From Cyprinodon diabolis (taxonomy: Eukaryota; Chordata; Actinopteri; Cyprinodontiformes; Cyprinodontidae): DNA of 64,000 bases. Of the stretch, positions 1-17,183 are shown piece by piece. The stretch lies in contig CM060062.1 of NCBI GenBank assembly GCA_030533445.1, positions 21,469,829 through 21,533,828 on the forward strand. Reading direction: 5' to 3'. A program made the position numbers and the translations under genes. Every line of letters begins with the position of its first letter. Within the stretch, counting starts at the first letter, position 1. The notes beneath the pieces were generated by a model. That model was not told the origin of the DNA. It ran no database searches and worked only from the letters and a program-made list of their open reading frames with translations.

Positions 1-289
1 TCCAAAGCTAATCAAAGTCCCATTATTCAGCTAAAAACAATTTTACGCACAGATCCATTCAGGTTATGCTCGCGCATCTGGGCGTGCTTTGCCTAACTCA
101 TTTTATATTTTTTTTTCTGCTTTAAAATCCACCAAGTACTTCTGTGTTATTCACATTTATCAATCGGTGCAATAAAGGCAATGATTTCATGAAGTAACTA
201 TTTATTCCAATAATCCAACCAATTCAATGTACTGTAACCATAACGCGAGGCTTCCCATGCGCACAAGAACACTAACCAACGAAGCTTAC
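1..289 (-). other. cpne5: start of cpne5 intron 1
   Basis: This is the first part of the intron that follows the copine exon on the minus strand. The donor reads CTGCAG|GTAAGC at 290/289. No further copine exon is present, so the rest of the gene lies to the left of the window. No repeat or other coding segment was recognised here. Confidence 0.7.
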
Positions 290-399
290 CTGCAGGACAC
301 GGTGATCTCCACCTTGGTGGCAGGGATGCTTCCACTCATGGGGTCGAAGTCACAGACCGTCGCCGTGGCCTCTACCTTGTCCATTACGTCCCCCTCCAT
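290..399 (-). CDS. cpne5: copine-5, first coding exon (partial gene)
   Basis: Copines are cytosolic calcium-dependent phospholipid-binding proteins with two C2 domains and a C-terminal VWA-like domain. Only the first coding exon is here. Read on the minus strand from the ATG at 399 it gives 36 codons plus two bases, starting MEGDVMDKVEA and ending GSIPATKVEITVSC plus AG of an Arg codon, then a consensus donor (GTAAGC). The GSIPATKVEITVSCR block begins the first C2 domain and is closer to CPNE5 than to my recollection of CPNE8 or CPNE9. The start is chosen because it is the only Met that opens the frame ahead of the conserved block. The more variable N-terminal residues are typical of this subfamily. 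Assignment to CPNE5 rather than a close paralogue rests on about 15 residues and on the 6p21-like neighbourhood (lhfpl5, srpk1). Confidence 0.8.
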
Positions 400-830
400 G
401 CGCGCGGGAGACTCGGGCCAGCTCCTGTGGCCGTGTGAGTGAGTCCTGTTGGACTTGGAAAGCCGAGGGTGGAAAACCGAAACGCGGCAGCTGAGCGAGC
501 AGGAGAGAACCCAGTCCAGAAAAACCTCCCGAATGCTGTCCGCTGGACGAGCAACAGCATGGAAAGTTAAGTGAAGGCAGCGGTAACAGGGACAGTGATG
601 CGACTGGTTTAAATAAGCGTGGGATCAAATGCCAGGACCTATCAACCGAACTCTGTAGACTGAGCCTCTTCTGTCTGAGACTGAGGCGCTTTGAAAAGTA
701 AATGCAGTGAACTCCACCCCTCCTGCCTGCATTCTCCAGCTGTAGCCTACATGTAGAGCTGTGGCAGTCTCTGATTTATGGCGGACTGTTCGTAATTTTG
801 GTCTGAATTAGTTGGAAGAGCCCGCTAAAG
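400..830 (-). promoter_or_regulatory. cpne5 5' UTR and presumed proximal promoter
   Basis: This stretch lies immediately upstream of the copine start codon. It is richer in G+C than the surrounding DNA, especially at 400-560. I see no clear TATA box on the minus strand and cannot place the transcription start. The open frames across it are not convincing genes. Confidence 0.4.
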
Positions 831-6845
<6,015 letters not shown>

Positions 6846-7270
6846 ATTCAATGTCTTTGATAGATTTTCGTCATCTACTAATGAAGACAACAATGACAAC
6901 ACTTTAAGTCAAACAGAAATTGAAACTTTTATAATCACCGTACAACAGAAATTAGATGAGATAGATCCAGACAATAATTACTTTAGTTATGTTAACAATG
7001 AGTGTTTTTCATTATTAAGAGGAACATTTAATTGGAATTATGAATAAAGATTAGACATTATTAATATTCCAAATGAACAGCAGTAGTCTCTATTCTAACT
7101 TTGAGAGTATTAAAGATGTTTTTGAATAAGTTTAAGCTTCCCTTTAGTGTTATAGTCATATCAGAGAAATGGATTAGCGATAGAGGAGATGATAACTTTA
7201 ACTTATATATGATGTGTACGTCCAAAACAGAAAACAGAAAAACACATTATGCAACCCTATAAGACAATAA

Positions 7271-8484
7271 GGGCCGGATCTATCAAAGGTTTGGATGTAT
7301 AAAAACGTGAGCTATTTCACTGCGCACGCTAAAAAATGTACAAACTGATCTATCAACAGCGTGCTAAAAGGATTTGGTCTTTAAAACGTGCTAAATAGCG
7401 CCTCTTATCCATTTAGTACTTTTTCTGCAATGAATATGCAATATGGGGCGTTTACACGCAAAAGTGTGTCTTGTGGGAGGAGAACATGTAAATATATTAA
7501 TTTAGCACTCGCAAAGTGATTTATCAAACCTGAAAGCAATTTTGCTAACGGTATCTGACTCTATATTTAACACGTTTCAAAAGAAGGTGCAAATGGTCTG
7601 TATGCGTAATTGCGCACACATGGCAGCGGTTATTGTCGCAAGAAGGAGACATCGAAATGAAGCAAGGAGACGCAGAGAACGCATTTTTTCACTCCGTATG
7701 AATATTTTTGGAATGAACGAGGAAACGATCATCAAAACATATCGTTTATCCAGCATTGCCATTTTGGAGCTGTTGGGGGAACCCGGAATGGATTTGGAGC
7801 CAGCCACAAGGAGGACCCACGCAATACCCCGGATATCACAAAACTCCTTGCAAGATTGCACCTTTTTGCATCTGGGATCTCCCAATCTCGTTTTTCAGAA
7901 GTGCTGTCCGACGTTCTAAAAGCCATGTCGCCCTGACGCCCTACCGGAGAGAACCCCGACCTCCCCCTTGCGCCTGTGGAGCAACATGCCAATGCTGCGG
8001 GGATGCGTACGGGCAGTCATCTTATCCAAAGTCACTTCTTGTGAGCCATTTGGTATGTGCATATTTCTACAGGCCGATACAAAACACCTGTTTTTTTGTT
8101 TGTTTGTTTTTTTTGTTTTGTTTTTTTTACTGCAGTGAAGTAGAAATTCAGCCACATACCACCTTAGGGAATAAAGGTTGCCAAAGTTTATATATATATA
8201 TATATATTTCTTTTCTTTTTTTTGGAGGGGGTGGGGGTGTCACTGTAAGATTAAAATTTCTTAATGCACTAGTTTGCACAAACTACAAACTACTTTGCCG
8301 CAAACCACAAAACGCGCAAAACCATAGTTTAAATAGGGCGTCTCCAACAGTTTTGCACCTGCCACCAGTTACGCAATCGCTCTTGTTAAATCACCCGCAA
8401 ACCATGGTTCAGCCCCTCGCGCAAAATTCAAGTTTGCGAGCGCAAATTACTGCACGCAAAATTGGATCTTGATAAATCCGGCCC
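7271..8484 (+). mobile_element. PIF/Harbinger-type DNA transposon, internally deleted
   Basis: The ends form an inverted pair: left GGGCCGGATCTATCAAAG, and right (complemented) GGGCCGGATTTATCAAGA. Flanking triplets TAA (7268-7270) and TAT (8485-8487) fit the TWA target preference of Harbinger elements with one later mutation. It is about 1.2 kb, too short for the usual two-gene element, and holds only an N-terminal transposase fragment. It interrupts the older L2-type LINE. Confidence 0.8.
7542..7919 (+). pseudogene. Harbinger transposase, N-terminal remnant
   Basis: The frame contains an Arg-rich stretch (RRRHRNEARRRRERIF) followed by MNEETIIKTYRLSSIAILEL and EPATRRTHAIP. This is the arrangement at the N-terminus of HARBI1-like transposases, ahead of the catalytic DDE domain. 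The catalytic domain is missing: after about residue 95 the frame loses similarity and stops. It is not functional. The upstream ATG at 7542 is only the first in frame and the native start may be the Met near 7593. Confidence 0.65.
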
Positions 8485-9700
8485 TATGTGGAATAGTAGT
8501 AAGAAATATTGGTGACCACTTACCTGTATTTATATATATGTTGAAGGCAACAGTGAGATAAATAAAACCAAGTATCAAAAAGAATCTGGTTCAGTTATTC
8601 TTAGCAGATTAAGAGCAGATATACAAATGTTTATTTAATAAAAACTGTCCAGTTATAATAATCAATCAAACATATAAGAACAGTGGCTATCCCAGGAATG
8701 ACAAAATGCCTTTACAAAGAACAATCTTAATAGAAAGTCTGTTGAATAAAGAAATAAAGAATTTGAAAAATTAATATAAAAGCTATAAAACCAATTATAA
8801 CCAATTCACCTAAATTACAAGAGAAGTAAAACAAAATATGTAGTATAGCAAAAATGTTATATTAGAATAGTAATGTTAAAAGAGGTGTTTGGGACATATT
8901 GAACTAAGAAAAAGTGGGACAGAAAAATAAAGGTTCAGAGTAATTACTGATAACCATGGGGATAATTATAAAATGATCAAGGTGGTTAAATTAGAATTAT
9001 TTTTATTAATTTTTTTTATGTGGAACCACAGTTGGCAGTAAATATTACAGTCAAAGGAGGAGATGTCATTAGTGAAAGACTGATAAAGAATAATTGTCAC
9101 ATGATTTTTCTCTGTGTGGCTGATAGGTTGGAAGTTGAATCAATTTTTAAAACTTGTAGCAACAACTTTTCTACCGACTTTGATGATATTGATATGGTAT
9201 TGGTTAAAAAGGCATTAATGATGTTTTAGAAACTGTTGCACACATTTACAATACATCGTTCCAGACCAGTTCAATCCCCCAGAAAATTAAGAAAGCCAAA
9301 TTCATACCATTATTCAAGCAAGGAAATAACCACCTGTATAAATACCAAACTAGACCCTTTTTAACTTCCCTTACAATAAAAAAAAATCGGAAAGCCTTTA
9401 TAATATTACACTAGAACATTTTCTGAATAAGTATTAAACACTCTTCCAGAGTATGTATGTCTTCAGAGAAACACTGTCTATTTTTTGGAGCTATGGAGAA
9501 AATAATATATTAGAAAAAGGGAAACATGCAGTTGGTGCATATATAGATTTTAAGACATTTGAAGCGATATCTTACTCTATATTCTGTATGTCTGTATGCA
9601 AAGTTAAACTGTAAAATAGACCAGCGGAGAAGTCAGGCAGTTTCCAAATATAAATGCATTTTAAACTTCATACAAGGAAATACTTTTCAATAAGGGGCAG

Positions 9701-10056
9701 TGGTGTTAATAATCTTCTTGTTTTGATGATGATAAAAACATTATCCATAATGGTTTCCTGAAATGGAAGGTATTTTTTTAGCATTATTGATGATGTAATT
9801 ATGTTTAGAGTTAGACTTAGGCTCAACTTTATTTAGTGCTTGGGATTACTTCTTCAGGGAAATTCTGGTCCCAGTAGCTTATATAGAGTACAAAAAGTAA
9901 AATCAAGATGCCTTTAAAGAGAAAAATTCAACAGGCAATATAAAAATAGTGTATATAGTACAAAAGCGCATAAGAAAACTTCTTATGTCCTGGAATATAT
10001 CTCCCTTAGATATAATAATATCTGCATAGTAGAGAACTAAGGGAAAACTGCACACT
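9701..10056. other. non-coding, degenerate repeat-like DNA
   Basis: AT-rich sequence between the LINE remnant and the tandem duplication. No open frame or conserved motif was recognised. Confidence 0.5.
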
Positions 10057-10215
10057 AGTTGACTTGGATTATTGCACTAGCACTGCAGAAATGTACTGAC
10101 CATATAAATAAGGAAAAAATCATACAGACTACACAGTAGTTGACTTGGATTATTGCACTTGTACTGCAGAGATGTACTGACCTTATAAATTAAGTAAAAA
10201 ATTACACAGGCTATA
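10057..10215. repeat. two-copy tandem duplication, 81-bp period
   Basis: Both copies begin AGTTGACTTGGATTATTGCA (10057 and 10138) and continue through CTGCAGAxATGTACTGACC to a poly-A-rich tail. They differ at several positions, so the duplication is not recent. Confidence 0.85.
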
Positions 10216-10480
10216 CAGGCAAGTTGGCATGTGTTATTAGTTGGCGAGAGTGGAATATTGCATATGTGCGATAATAGGTAATGTTTTGCATACGATGTCC
10301 AAGTAGGGGGGCTGACCCTTGTCCTGCTTCCTATCACATCCTCCTTCCTCCAAGTGAGGAGTTGTAGAGCTTGATGGCTTGAGGAACAAATAAGTTCAAC
10401 AGTCTGTTGTCAGTCTGCATTTGGGCAGAAACAATCTCCCACTGACAAGGGTCGTCTGAGGGGTTATCATAATATTTCAT
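10216..10480. repeat. interspersed repeat fragment, probably LINE-derived on the minus strand
   Basis: The block around 10325-10470 (CTCCTTCCTCCAAGTGAGGA, then TTGTAGAGCTTGATGGCTTG and AACAATCTCCCACTGA) resembles a recurrent teleost repeat that I remember in this orientation. The family is uncertain. Confidence 0.35.
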
Positions 10481-13304
10481 GATGTTATTATCAATCTTAA
10501 TGTTTTTTGTGATACAGAAGCATATTTTTTTTACTTTTTTCTGCTAGATAATGTTCAAATAAACATTTTCAATCAGTCAGTTAAAATTGTGCATATTTAG
10601 CTGGAAGAAATTAGGCAATAAAACTTTCCTTATTTCATCTGAAGAATCAACATTTTATTGGTCCTAAGACATATTCATCACCTGATCAGTTTCTCAGCTC
10701 TATGGATTCGGCAAAGAGAAACTGAGACCATTAAATCCCTTTTGTAAAAATGATGGTTGACTGTAGCTTCCAAGTCATACATTACCGAACAAATAAACAA
10801 TGGAACGCAACTGAGAAATGCTGTTTTTTGACTGTTGCTGCTTCACTGCTCCGTCCAGTTGAGCTGAACTGATGTGAGCTGGGTTTGCAAAGGCTTTGGG
10901 AGGAAGAGTGTCAGATTCTGGCTAATTCACCCCACGTGTGTTGGAAAGGATGTAAGAATTGACCACTGCAGAGGGGATTTCAGTGCCCAACTTCGCCATG
11001 TGAGAGAATGCATGTATGTGGTGCAGAGTCTCAGCTGCTGCATTGATTGAACTCCAGTAAATGGATTTCTGGCAGTCGTCCCTGCAATCACCACAACAGT
11101 CAGGTGTGGTGGTAGGGATGGAGGAGGTTCTTTTTTCAGAAGCAGTGACAGGATACAGCCTTGGTTTACATCCCCTGTCAGGGAGTTCATTGTGTTGAGA
11201 CAGAAATTCCCAATCCCATGAAGTGGGGCTGTTCCCTATTTTAGAACACAGTGGAGGTTTATCAGTCTGCGACCTGCTCTTTCTGCTCTGAATGAAAGAA
11301 GCTGCTGAATTCAGAAACAAAATTCCTTTCATTATATACATCTTAGACATTCTCCTCAAATAATAGGCTAAAGATTTCAACTGCTGGTTCTTTCTGCCTG
11401 TGTAGAAACCTACATTAGCTTTTAAATCCTGAACATGAGGTAATTCATTCAAATCATTTTACTCTTCAAAAGAGAAAAAAAGAAACAAATCAAAGGATTT
11501 ATTGAAAGCTGTCATGCATAAAGTTGTATAATATTTCAATATTACCATGTGTTATTGCAAATGATAGGAAGACATACTGGGACATTTTAATAAAAGAAAA
11601 TAATGGATGGGGCTTTTTTCATATCCTCTGACATATCTGTTGGTTAGACAGCTGTGACAGCAGGGAGGAGGACTATGCTTCTCTCCTTCATCATCAAAGT
11701 GAAAATTTCAAGTTTGGATTCAGAGTCATGGTCACAATTTTGTGAGAGTAATCAGCACCGTATTTGTCAATTTAAGAAGGGACAATACAAATTAATGAAC
11801 ACGGTGAGATCCTGTTCATGTGCCTAATGAAGCAAATAGGAATAAATGCATTCATAGTACCTGGCAGGTTGGTCGTACCACACTAAGAACAAAAGAAAAA
11901 TGGGATTAAAAGATGCATTAACCACAAGGAAAATGTTAAAGGAATATTTGATTAACACAAAAAAACTGAAGAAAAAATAAAAAAAAGATTACAAAGAGGT
12001 TACAATAGCTATGAAAGCTGGTGTTTACCAATGGTAGCATCCATACAAGAACTGCCACTGTACAGAAGGCTCTCTTTGAGCTGGTAGCACATGGTTAAAT
12101 ATTTAAACTGTTACAGCACATCAGTTTGTCTAATGTTTTAAACACACATTGGGTATTTCACAATTACATCCAAGGAGGTTCCTTGGACCATTAAAATTTC
12201 CAGTTGTCAAGTCATTCTACATCAGCCATTTGAAACTTTCTTTGTATTGGTATTTTAGAAGCTGCATTAATTACTGTTATAATCATGAGGTATAAGAGAG
12301 CATGAACCATTAATGTTCCGAAAACCCACCTAATCTCAAGGGATGTTAAAAGACTGGTTTTATTTCTTATTCTAAATGTTTCAAGCATGGATTATTTAAA
12401 ATGAGATTTCTTAATAGTCTATCCAATCATCCATCTTCTATCGCTTATTCCGTCAGGGTTGCGGTGGGGACGGTGCCTATTTCACTTCTCAGCTTCATTT
12501 GGGAGGTTTGCTCTAGGGCTATTACAGTACCATCCTGGCATGAGAATAATTTTATATTCCTAAATCTAAAAAGTTATAGCTAACCTAAAAAGTAAATAAA
12601 AAACACCTGTAAATCAGAGCCAATTTGAGAGTAGAGGTGAGCCACGTTTTCTTTTTAGATGCAAACTTCTTTATGTGTAAATTTCTATCATTCTATGATA
12701 AATTCTATCATATTTGTATTATTATGTGATTTTTTTCTGCACATGTAAAATAAAGCTGTTAAGTTACTGCAACATTATTTCCCTTTGTGATTAAAAAAAG
12801 CATTTTTGAATTAAATTAAAATAGTGTTGCTGTGAAAGCACTGTTATAAAGTTTAAAAAACAGCACTTAAAATTAGACCTTCCTTTCTTCCTGCTCCTTT
12901 TTTTGTAGCATAGCAAATGCATGCCTGGACATTTGGCTTTTTTAAGCTCAGCCCCAACTCTAACTACTTGGCTATCAGACATGGCACTAATTTATAACAC
13001 TGATTAACGCTAATTATGTTCTCATAAATATACTAAGGTATGTTTTTGTGCTGGAATGCATGCTTAAATAAAAAAAATGTTTTTATAGCTCTGACTCTTG
13101 TATCTACAGTTTAAATTTATATATATATATATATTTTTTTTTTTGCAGAGAAGGAATAGCGATTTTAGACGTGAATAAACATCTAATGATATATTTCAGT
13201 ATTTTTACCAGCAACTATGTCACTTAAAGATACATTAAATATAGTAAAAATAATTGCAGCTTCTGATTCATCATTACATCAGAGAGTACTGGTAAAGGGC
13301 TCAG
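10481..13304. other. intergenic, no gene recognised
   Basis: No conserved coding segment was seen. A 176-codon minus frame at 10922-11452 has no recognisable domain and is treated as chance. A short repeat fragment at 12413-12545 is listed separately. Confidence 0.55.
12413..12545 (+). repeat. fragment of a common teleost interspersed repeat (left part)
   Basis: CATCCATCTTCTATCGCTTA followed by TTCCGTCAGGGTTGCGGTG is the left portion of the repeat whose right portions are at 16975-17183 and 24990-25293. It is truncated after about 130 bp. Confidence 0.55.
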
Positions 13305-13490
13305 AGGTTGCACAGGGGTAAAGCGCAATGTACGATGGCCTTGGTCGCCATCACAGCCATCTGAGGCTTAAGTCCAAAACCCATGGACTGGTGCCGCATG
13401 TCTTCACCTCTCTCTCTCCACCAGTTTCCTGTCAGGACCACTATCAAAAAAAGTGGACTTGTGTCAAAAAAAAAACAACAACAACTAAAA
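13305..13490 (+). repeat. tRNA-headed SINE, degenerate
   Basis: A tRNA-like head (around 13305-13395, GGTTGCACAGGGGTAAAGCG with a degenerate B-box region) is followed by a body with GTGCCGCATGTCTTCACCTC, then TTTCCTGTC and a simple A-rich tail near 13470-13490. This is the layout of a common percomorph SINE. It would have been transcribed by RNA polymerase III but both boxes are eroded. Confidence 0.55.
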
Positions 13491-16400
13491 CAGTGCTAGG
13501 ATAAGTATTGACAAGGGTCCCCTCCTGAATCTTCTACCTCTGCAGCCTAATCTTAGAGTAACGGCAAAACAAATTAACAAATGTATATTTTTATAACAGT
13601 TTGCATTGGTCATTTAAAAACAAAACAATCGTACTGATTATATTTGACTATGATATGTAACATTGTTAGTTAAAACACACATTGTATTACTCTAATTAGT
13701 ATAACAGACTGAAATATTCCCCGGAGAAGTTATTCAGCAGGATTTACCACCTCCCCATGAAGGCCAAACTTGTTACAAACATAATCTGGATGGGTTAATG
13801 TTGTACACTTCTAAGTGCCTCTTGAGGGGTTCTCATAATAGCGCTGTTGCCATGCATCTTCTTGTTTTGCTTCTTAGACAACAGATCAGAAAGTAGCACC
13901 CTGACCTAGATCGAACCATCCTTGTGCTCAAGTCATCTACATATTCATTGAGCTCTGTAACTCGTGAAACAACCCTTGAGCAGAAGAGAAAACTCTCTAA
14001 TTGGTTTCCATTATCCTGTGGCAGCTCAACGGGGTGCGTTTGTCTTGCTTGTCACATGTTTTTGTCTATCTTTGCTGCTCCAAATGTCTCTGCAGAGGTT
14101 TGAGAACTGGCTGTCTTCTGCTATGTATGCAGTCATATTTAAAATAAGTGGGATGGATGAGCTCTTTGAGTCTGATCCTATCACATCATGTTTGATGAAA
14201 ACATGAATCACACTCAAAACTGTTTGCGCGGTACAAGAGGTGCTTCAGAGAAAGCACCCTACGATTGATGGACTGAATATAGCCCTGAAGCTTGCACGCC
14301 TTCTTCCCATTTTCGCATAAAAGACTCCGATGATTCGTCGTTCCAACTGCATTGTTAGCTGTAATAGTGGTTTGATTAGACTGGTAGCTCTTGTCTGTGC
14401 AACACAACAGATGCAGTGAATTGCATCAGAAACTTTAGTTGCATGGATCTCAGCTTTGTTGCAAGCTCGGTAAAAGTCATTTACAAGTTATGAATAATAG
14501 CAAGCATGCAATAACCTTGGCATTTAATTTTCCCTGCTTAATTATGATTAAACATTTTTTGACATATGTGACGCATAATGCCTAGCAAAACAGGCTCTGA
14601 CATACAAACTAATTTAAAACCTCACATATGGATAATTTATGAGTGTTCTGATGAAGAGAAGCGTTTTTATTCAAGCAATTTACTCTCCATTTCAGAGAAC
14701 TTCAGATGCTTTCAGGAGATTAGACAACACTTTTTCACTAGGTTTCATACCCAGATAAATGATTTTGGTGCAAAATTGTTCCAGAGGGGCTGCGATTTGC
14801 AGATAAAGAAAGGAAATAACCTGAGGTCAGCAGTTATAGCTTTTATGGTTCTGGTTGTTCAGTGGTTTTATACAGTGTCAAAAAGGATCACAGTATGTAC
14901 CAAAGTCAAAACCCTAAAGTAAAAAATCAAACATTTCCTCAGAAATAAAGGACTAAAACGTATCATAATCTTCATAGGCAGTAGAAACTTGAAATCTCAA
15001 AGAAACAGATCCAAACAACACATCACTGACAGCCTGATGTTGTTTCATAGAAATAATCCAAAAGGATGCTAATCCTTTGAAATGCTTTTTTTTTTATATG
15101 AATGAGGGCACACATAGTTACAATAATAGTGACCATTATTAAAAATAAAGTATCCATGCCAAGTCCAAACACAGAATAAAAAAGAACAAAGAAGACAGCA
15201 GACAGGTCCGGGAGAAAGTTGCATAGAATTTCAAATCAGGTTCAGGTTAAAAAATAATACATCAAGCTGTGAATCTGTCACCGAGCATGGATCAATCATT
15301 TAAAGCTGAAAAGATTTGGCACAATAGCAAATCTACCAAGAACCAGTGGGCCACCAAACATGACAGGTCGGGCAATGAGAGCATAAATCATAGCAGACAA
15401 GCCCTGTTTAATTCTGGAGGAGATGCAGTGATTTGCAGCTCATGTGGGAAACTGTTAACAGGGCATTTTGTTATGTTTGGGTTGTGAAGGACCCAAATGT
15501 AGAGACTGTATGAAGTGAATACTGAGTTCTTAAATAATAAAAATTAGGAAAACGCCCTGATGACATCACTATAACCACAGGATGCGGGGCTCTGACAAAT
15601 TAGGAAGCAGAATAACAATTAATTACAAGCAGTCAACAGAAGAATCAAGTAAACACTAACTACAACCAGTGAGCTTAAATACAAAGAAATAACAAATCAA
15701 CCACGGGTGCAATCAGATGATATTTGGCGCAGATAGGGCAGGAGAACAGATTGGAAGCTGAAGGAGAAAGACTAATCAATACAATTGGATGTAAAAAACA
15801 CGATTAAAGTCGTACCCAAATGAAATGAAAGATGTAAAATGTAAAAACATGACACAATATCTCCTCAGCCATAACGCCACATCAAACCTCCACAAAATAC
15901 ATATCATATAACAGCAAAGAGTCATGTGTTTCACTTTCCTATAAATCAAAGCACTGCAGAGACACAAGAACTGAACAACAGGAGATGAAACCGCTTAGCC
16001 AGAAACTAGTTTTAATAATATCGCTTACCTTTGCAGCTTCTCTGTGGAAGCTATATTTTACTGGTAAATCCACATATGCTTGGTTGAGAGAAATCTCTAT
16101 CACAATAGAAAAAAACACTTTGGGCCTATCCACAGGTTTTTAGCACCCACAAGAAGTATTTGCAAGTCACTAATCCAGGTTTGTGACAAAGCTAACAAAC
16201 TGCCTACAGCTGGCTCTGATGGGCTGAAAGTACTGTCAATCTTTTCCTCCTGGGTCTAGATATATTCTATTGGCTTTATCAGTTTGATTGACGCACAAAT
16301 CACCTAAATCAACCAACCCATTGCAGAGTCACTCTCTCAACCGATTCACTGCCAACAGGAAACCGATCCAGGTCAGGGAAACAGATCAGAACAGGACCAT

Positions 16401-16974
16401 TTTGAGATCCAGGAGTCCCTAGCCTGACCAGGGGTTCTGATCCAAACAGGAACTGACAGATTCAGGGTTCCAGGAATCCACAGAACGCCCATGCAGGTTC
16501 ATGAGTCCAGCAGCAATCTCAGACCAACACGCTCAGATGGAGAAAGCCAGGCTCAGTGGTTGAGTGGGACAGAGACAAGACATGGTACTAGGAGAATCGC
16601 ATAACTTTAAACTGGTCCATCAAGGAGCCTGGATCACGGGACTTAAAACTGGCTCTCCAGTCGCAAAAACTAGGAGGGCTCCGTGAAAAAAAGGCAGGAA
16701 CCAAACTCCCACCGCACACCAAGCCAAACATGACCAGAATGGGCTCAGCAGAGAAGAGCTGGGAAGGGAACAAGAAACATAGAAACAACTCAAACTAACT
16801 ACAGAGAAAAAACATTTACTGTAACAATGTGAAGGCAGTGACATGTGTGTTTGGGTGATTGTGTGTTCTGATTGTTGTGTTCTGTGTGTTGTGATTCAAC
16901 TCTAGTCATCATAATTAGTGATCTAGAAATGAAAAATACATTTTTCTAAATGAAAAAATGCAGATGGCCAGCAG
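13491..16974. other. intergenic, no gene recognised
   Basis: Several frames of 60-115 codons lack homologous motifs or splice-flanked conserved blocks. No repeat family was assigned. Confidence 0.5.
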
Positions 16975-17183
16975 TCCATGTGCGAGAGGTGGGGTCCACC
17001 CTGGACAGGTCGCCAGTCTGAGGACAATATAGATAATCTAATTAACCTAACCCAGAGAGAACCATGCATGCACAGAGAGAACATGCAAATTCTATGCAGG
17101 AAGACCCCAGACCAGGAATCGAACCTCGAACCTTCTTGCTGCAAGGCAGCAGTGCTACCTACCGGACCACTGTGCAGCCGAAA
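16975..17183 (+). repeat. common teleost interspersed repeat, copy 1
   Basis: Shares CACCCTGGACAGGTCGCCAG, the GAACCATGCATGC region and CCTTCTTGCTGCAAGGCAGC with the copy at 24990-25293. It lacks part of the centre. The two copies have diverged by many substitutions and indels. Confidence 0.75.

Larger units (their letters stand above)
6846..9700 (+). pseudogene. degenerate L2/CR1-type LINE, split by a DNA transposon
   Basis: A non-LTR retrotransposon that encoded an APE-type endonuclease and a reverse transcriptase. In 7080-7210 a broken frame reads like the start of the endonuclease (YSNFESIKDVF, then LPFSVIVISEKW). After the inserted transposon, 8500-8550 gives the GDHLPVF motif. Near 9120-9230 the frame reads FSTDFDDIDMVLVKK, and at 9260-9400 IKKAKFIPLFKQGNNHLYK leads into the RT. 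Near 9525 it reads KHAVGAYIDFK. Numerous stops and frame changes show it is dead and old. The element ends around 9700. The insertion at 7271-8484 is excluded from the LINE itself. Confidence 0.75.

Noticed and set aside
10922..11452. 176-codon minus frame
   Set aside because: No domain, no family resemblance, no splice context or start signal. Probably chance.
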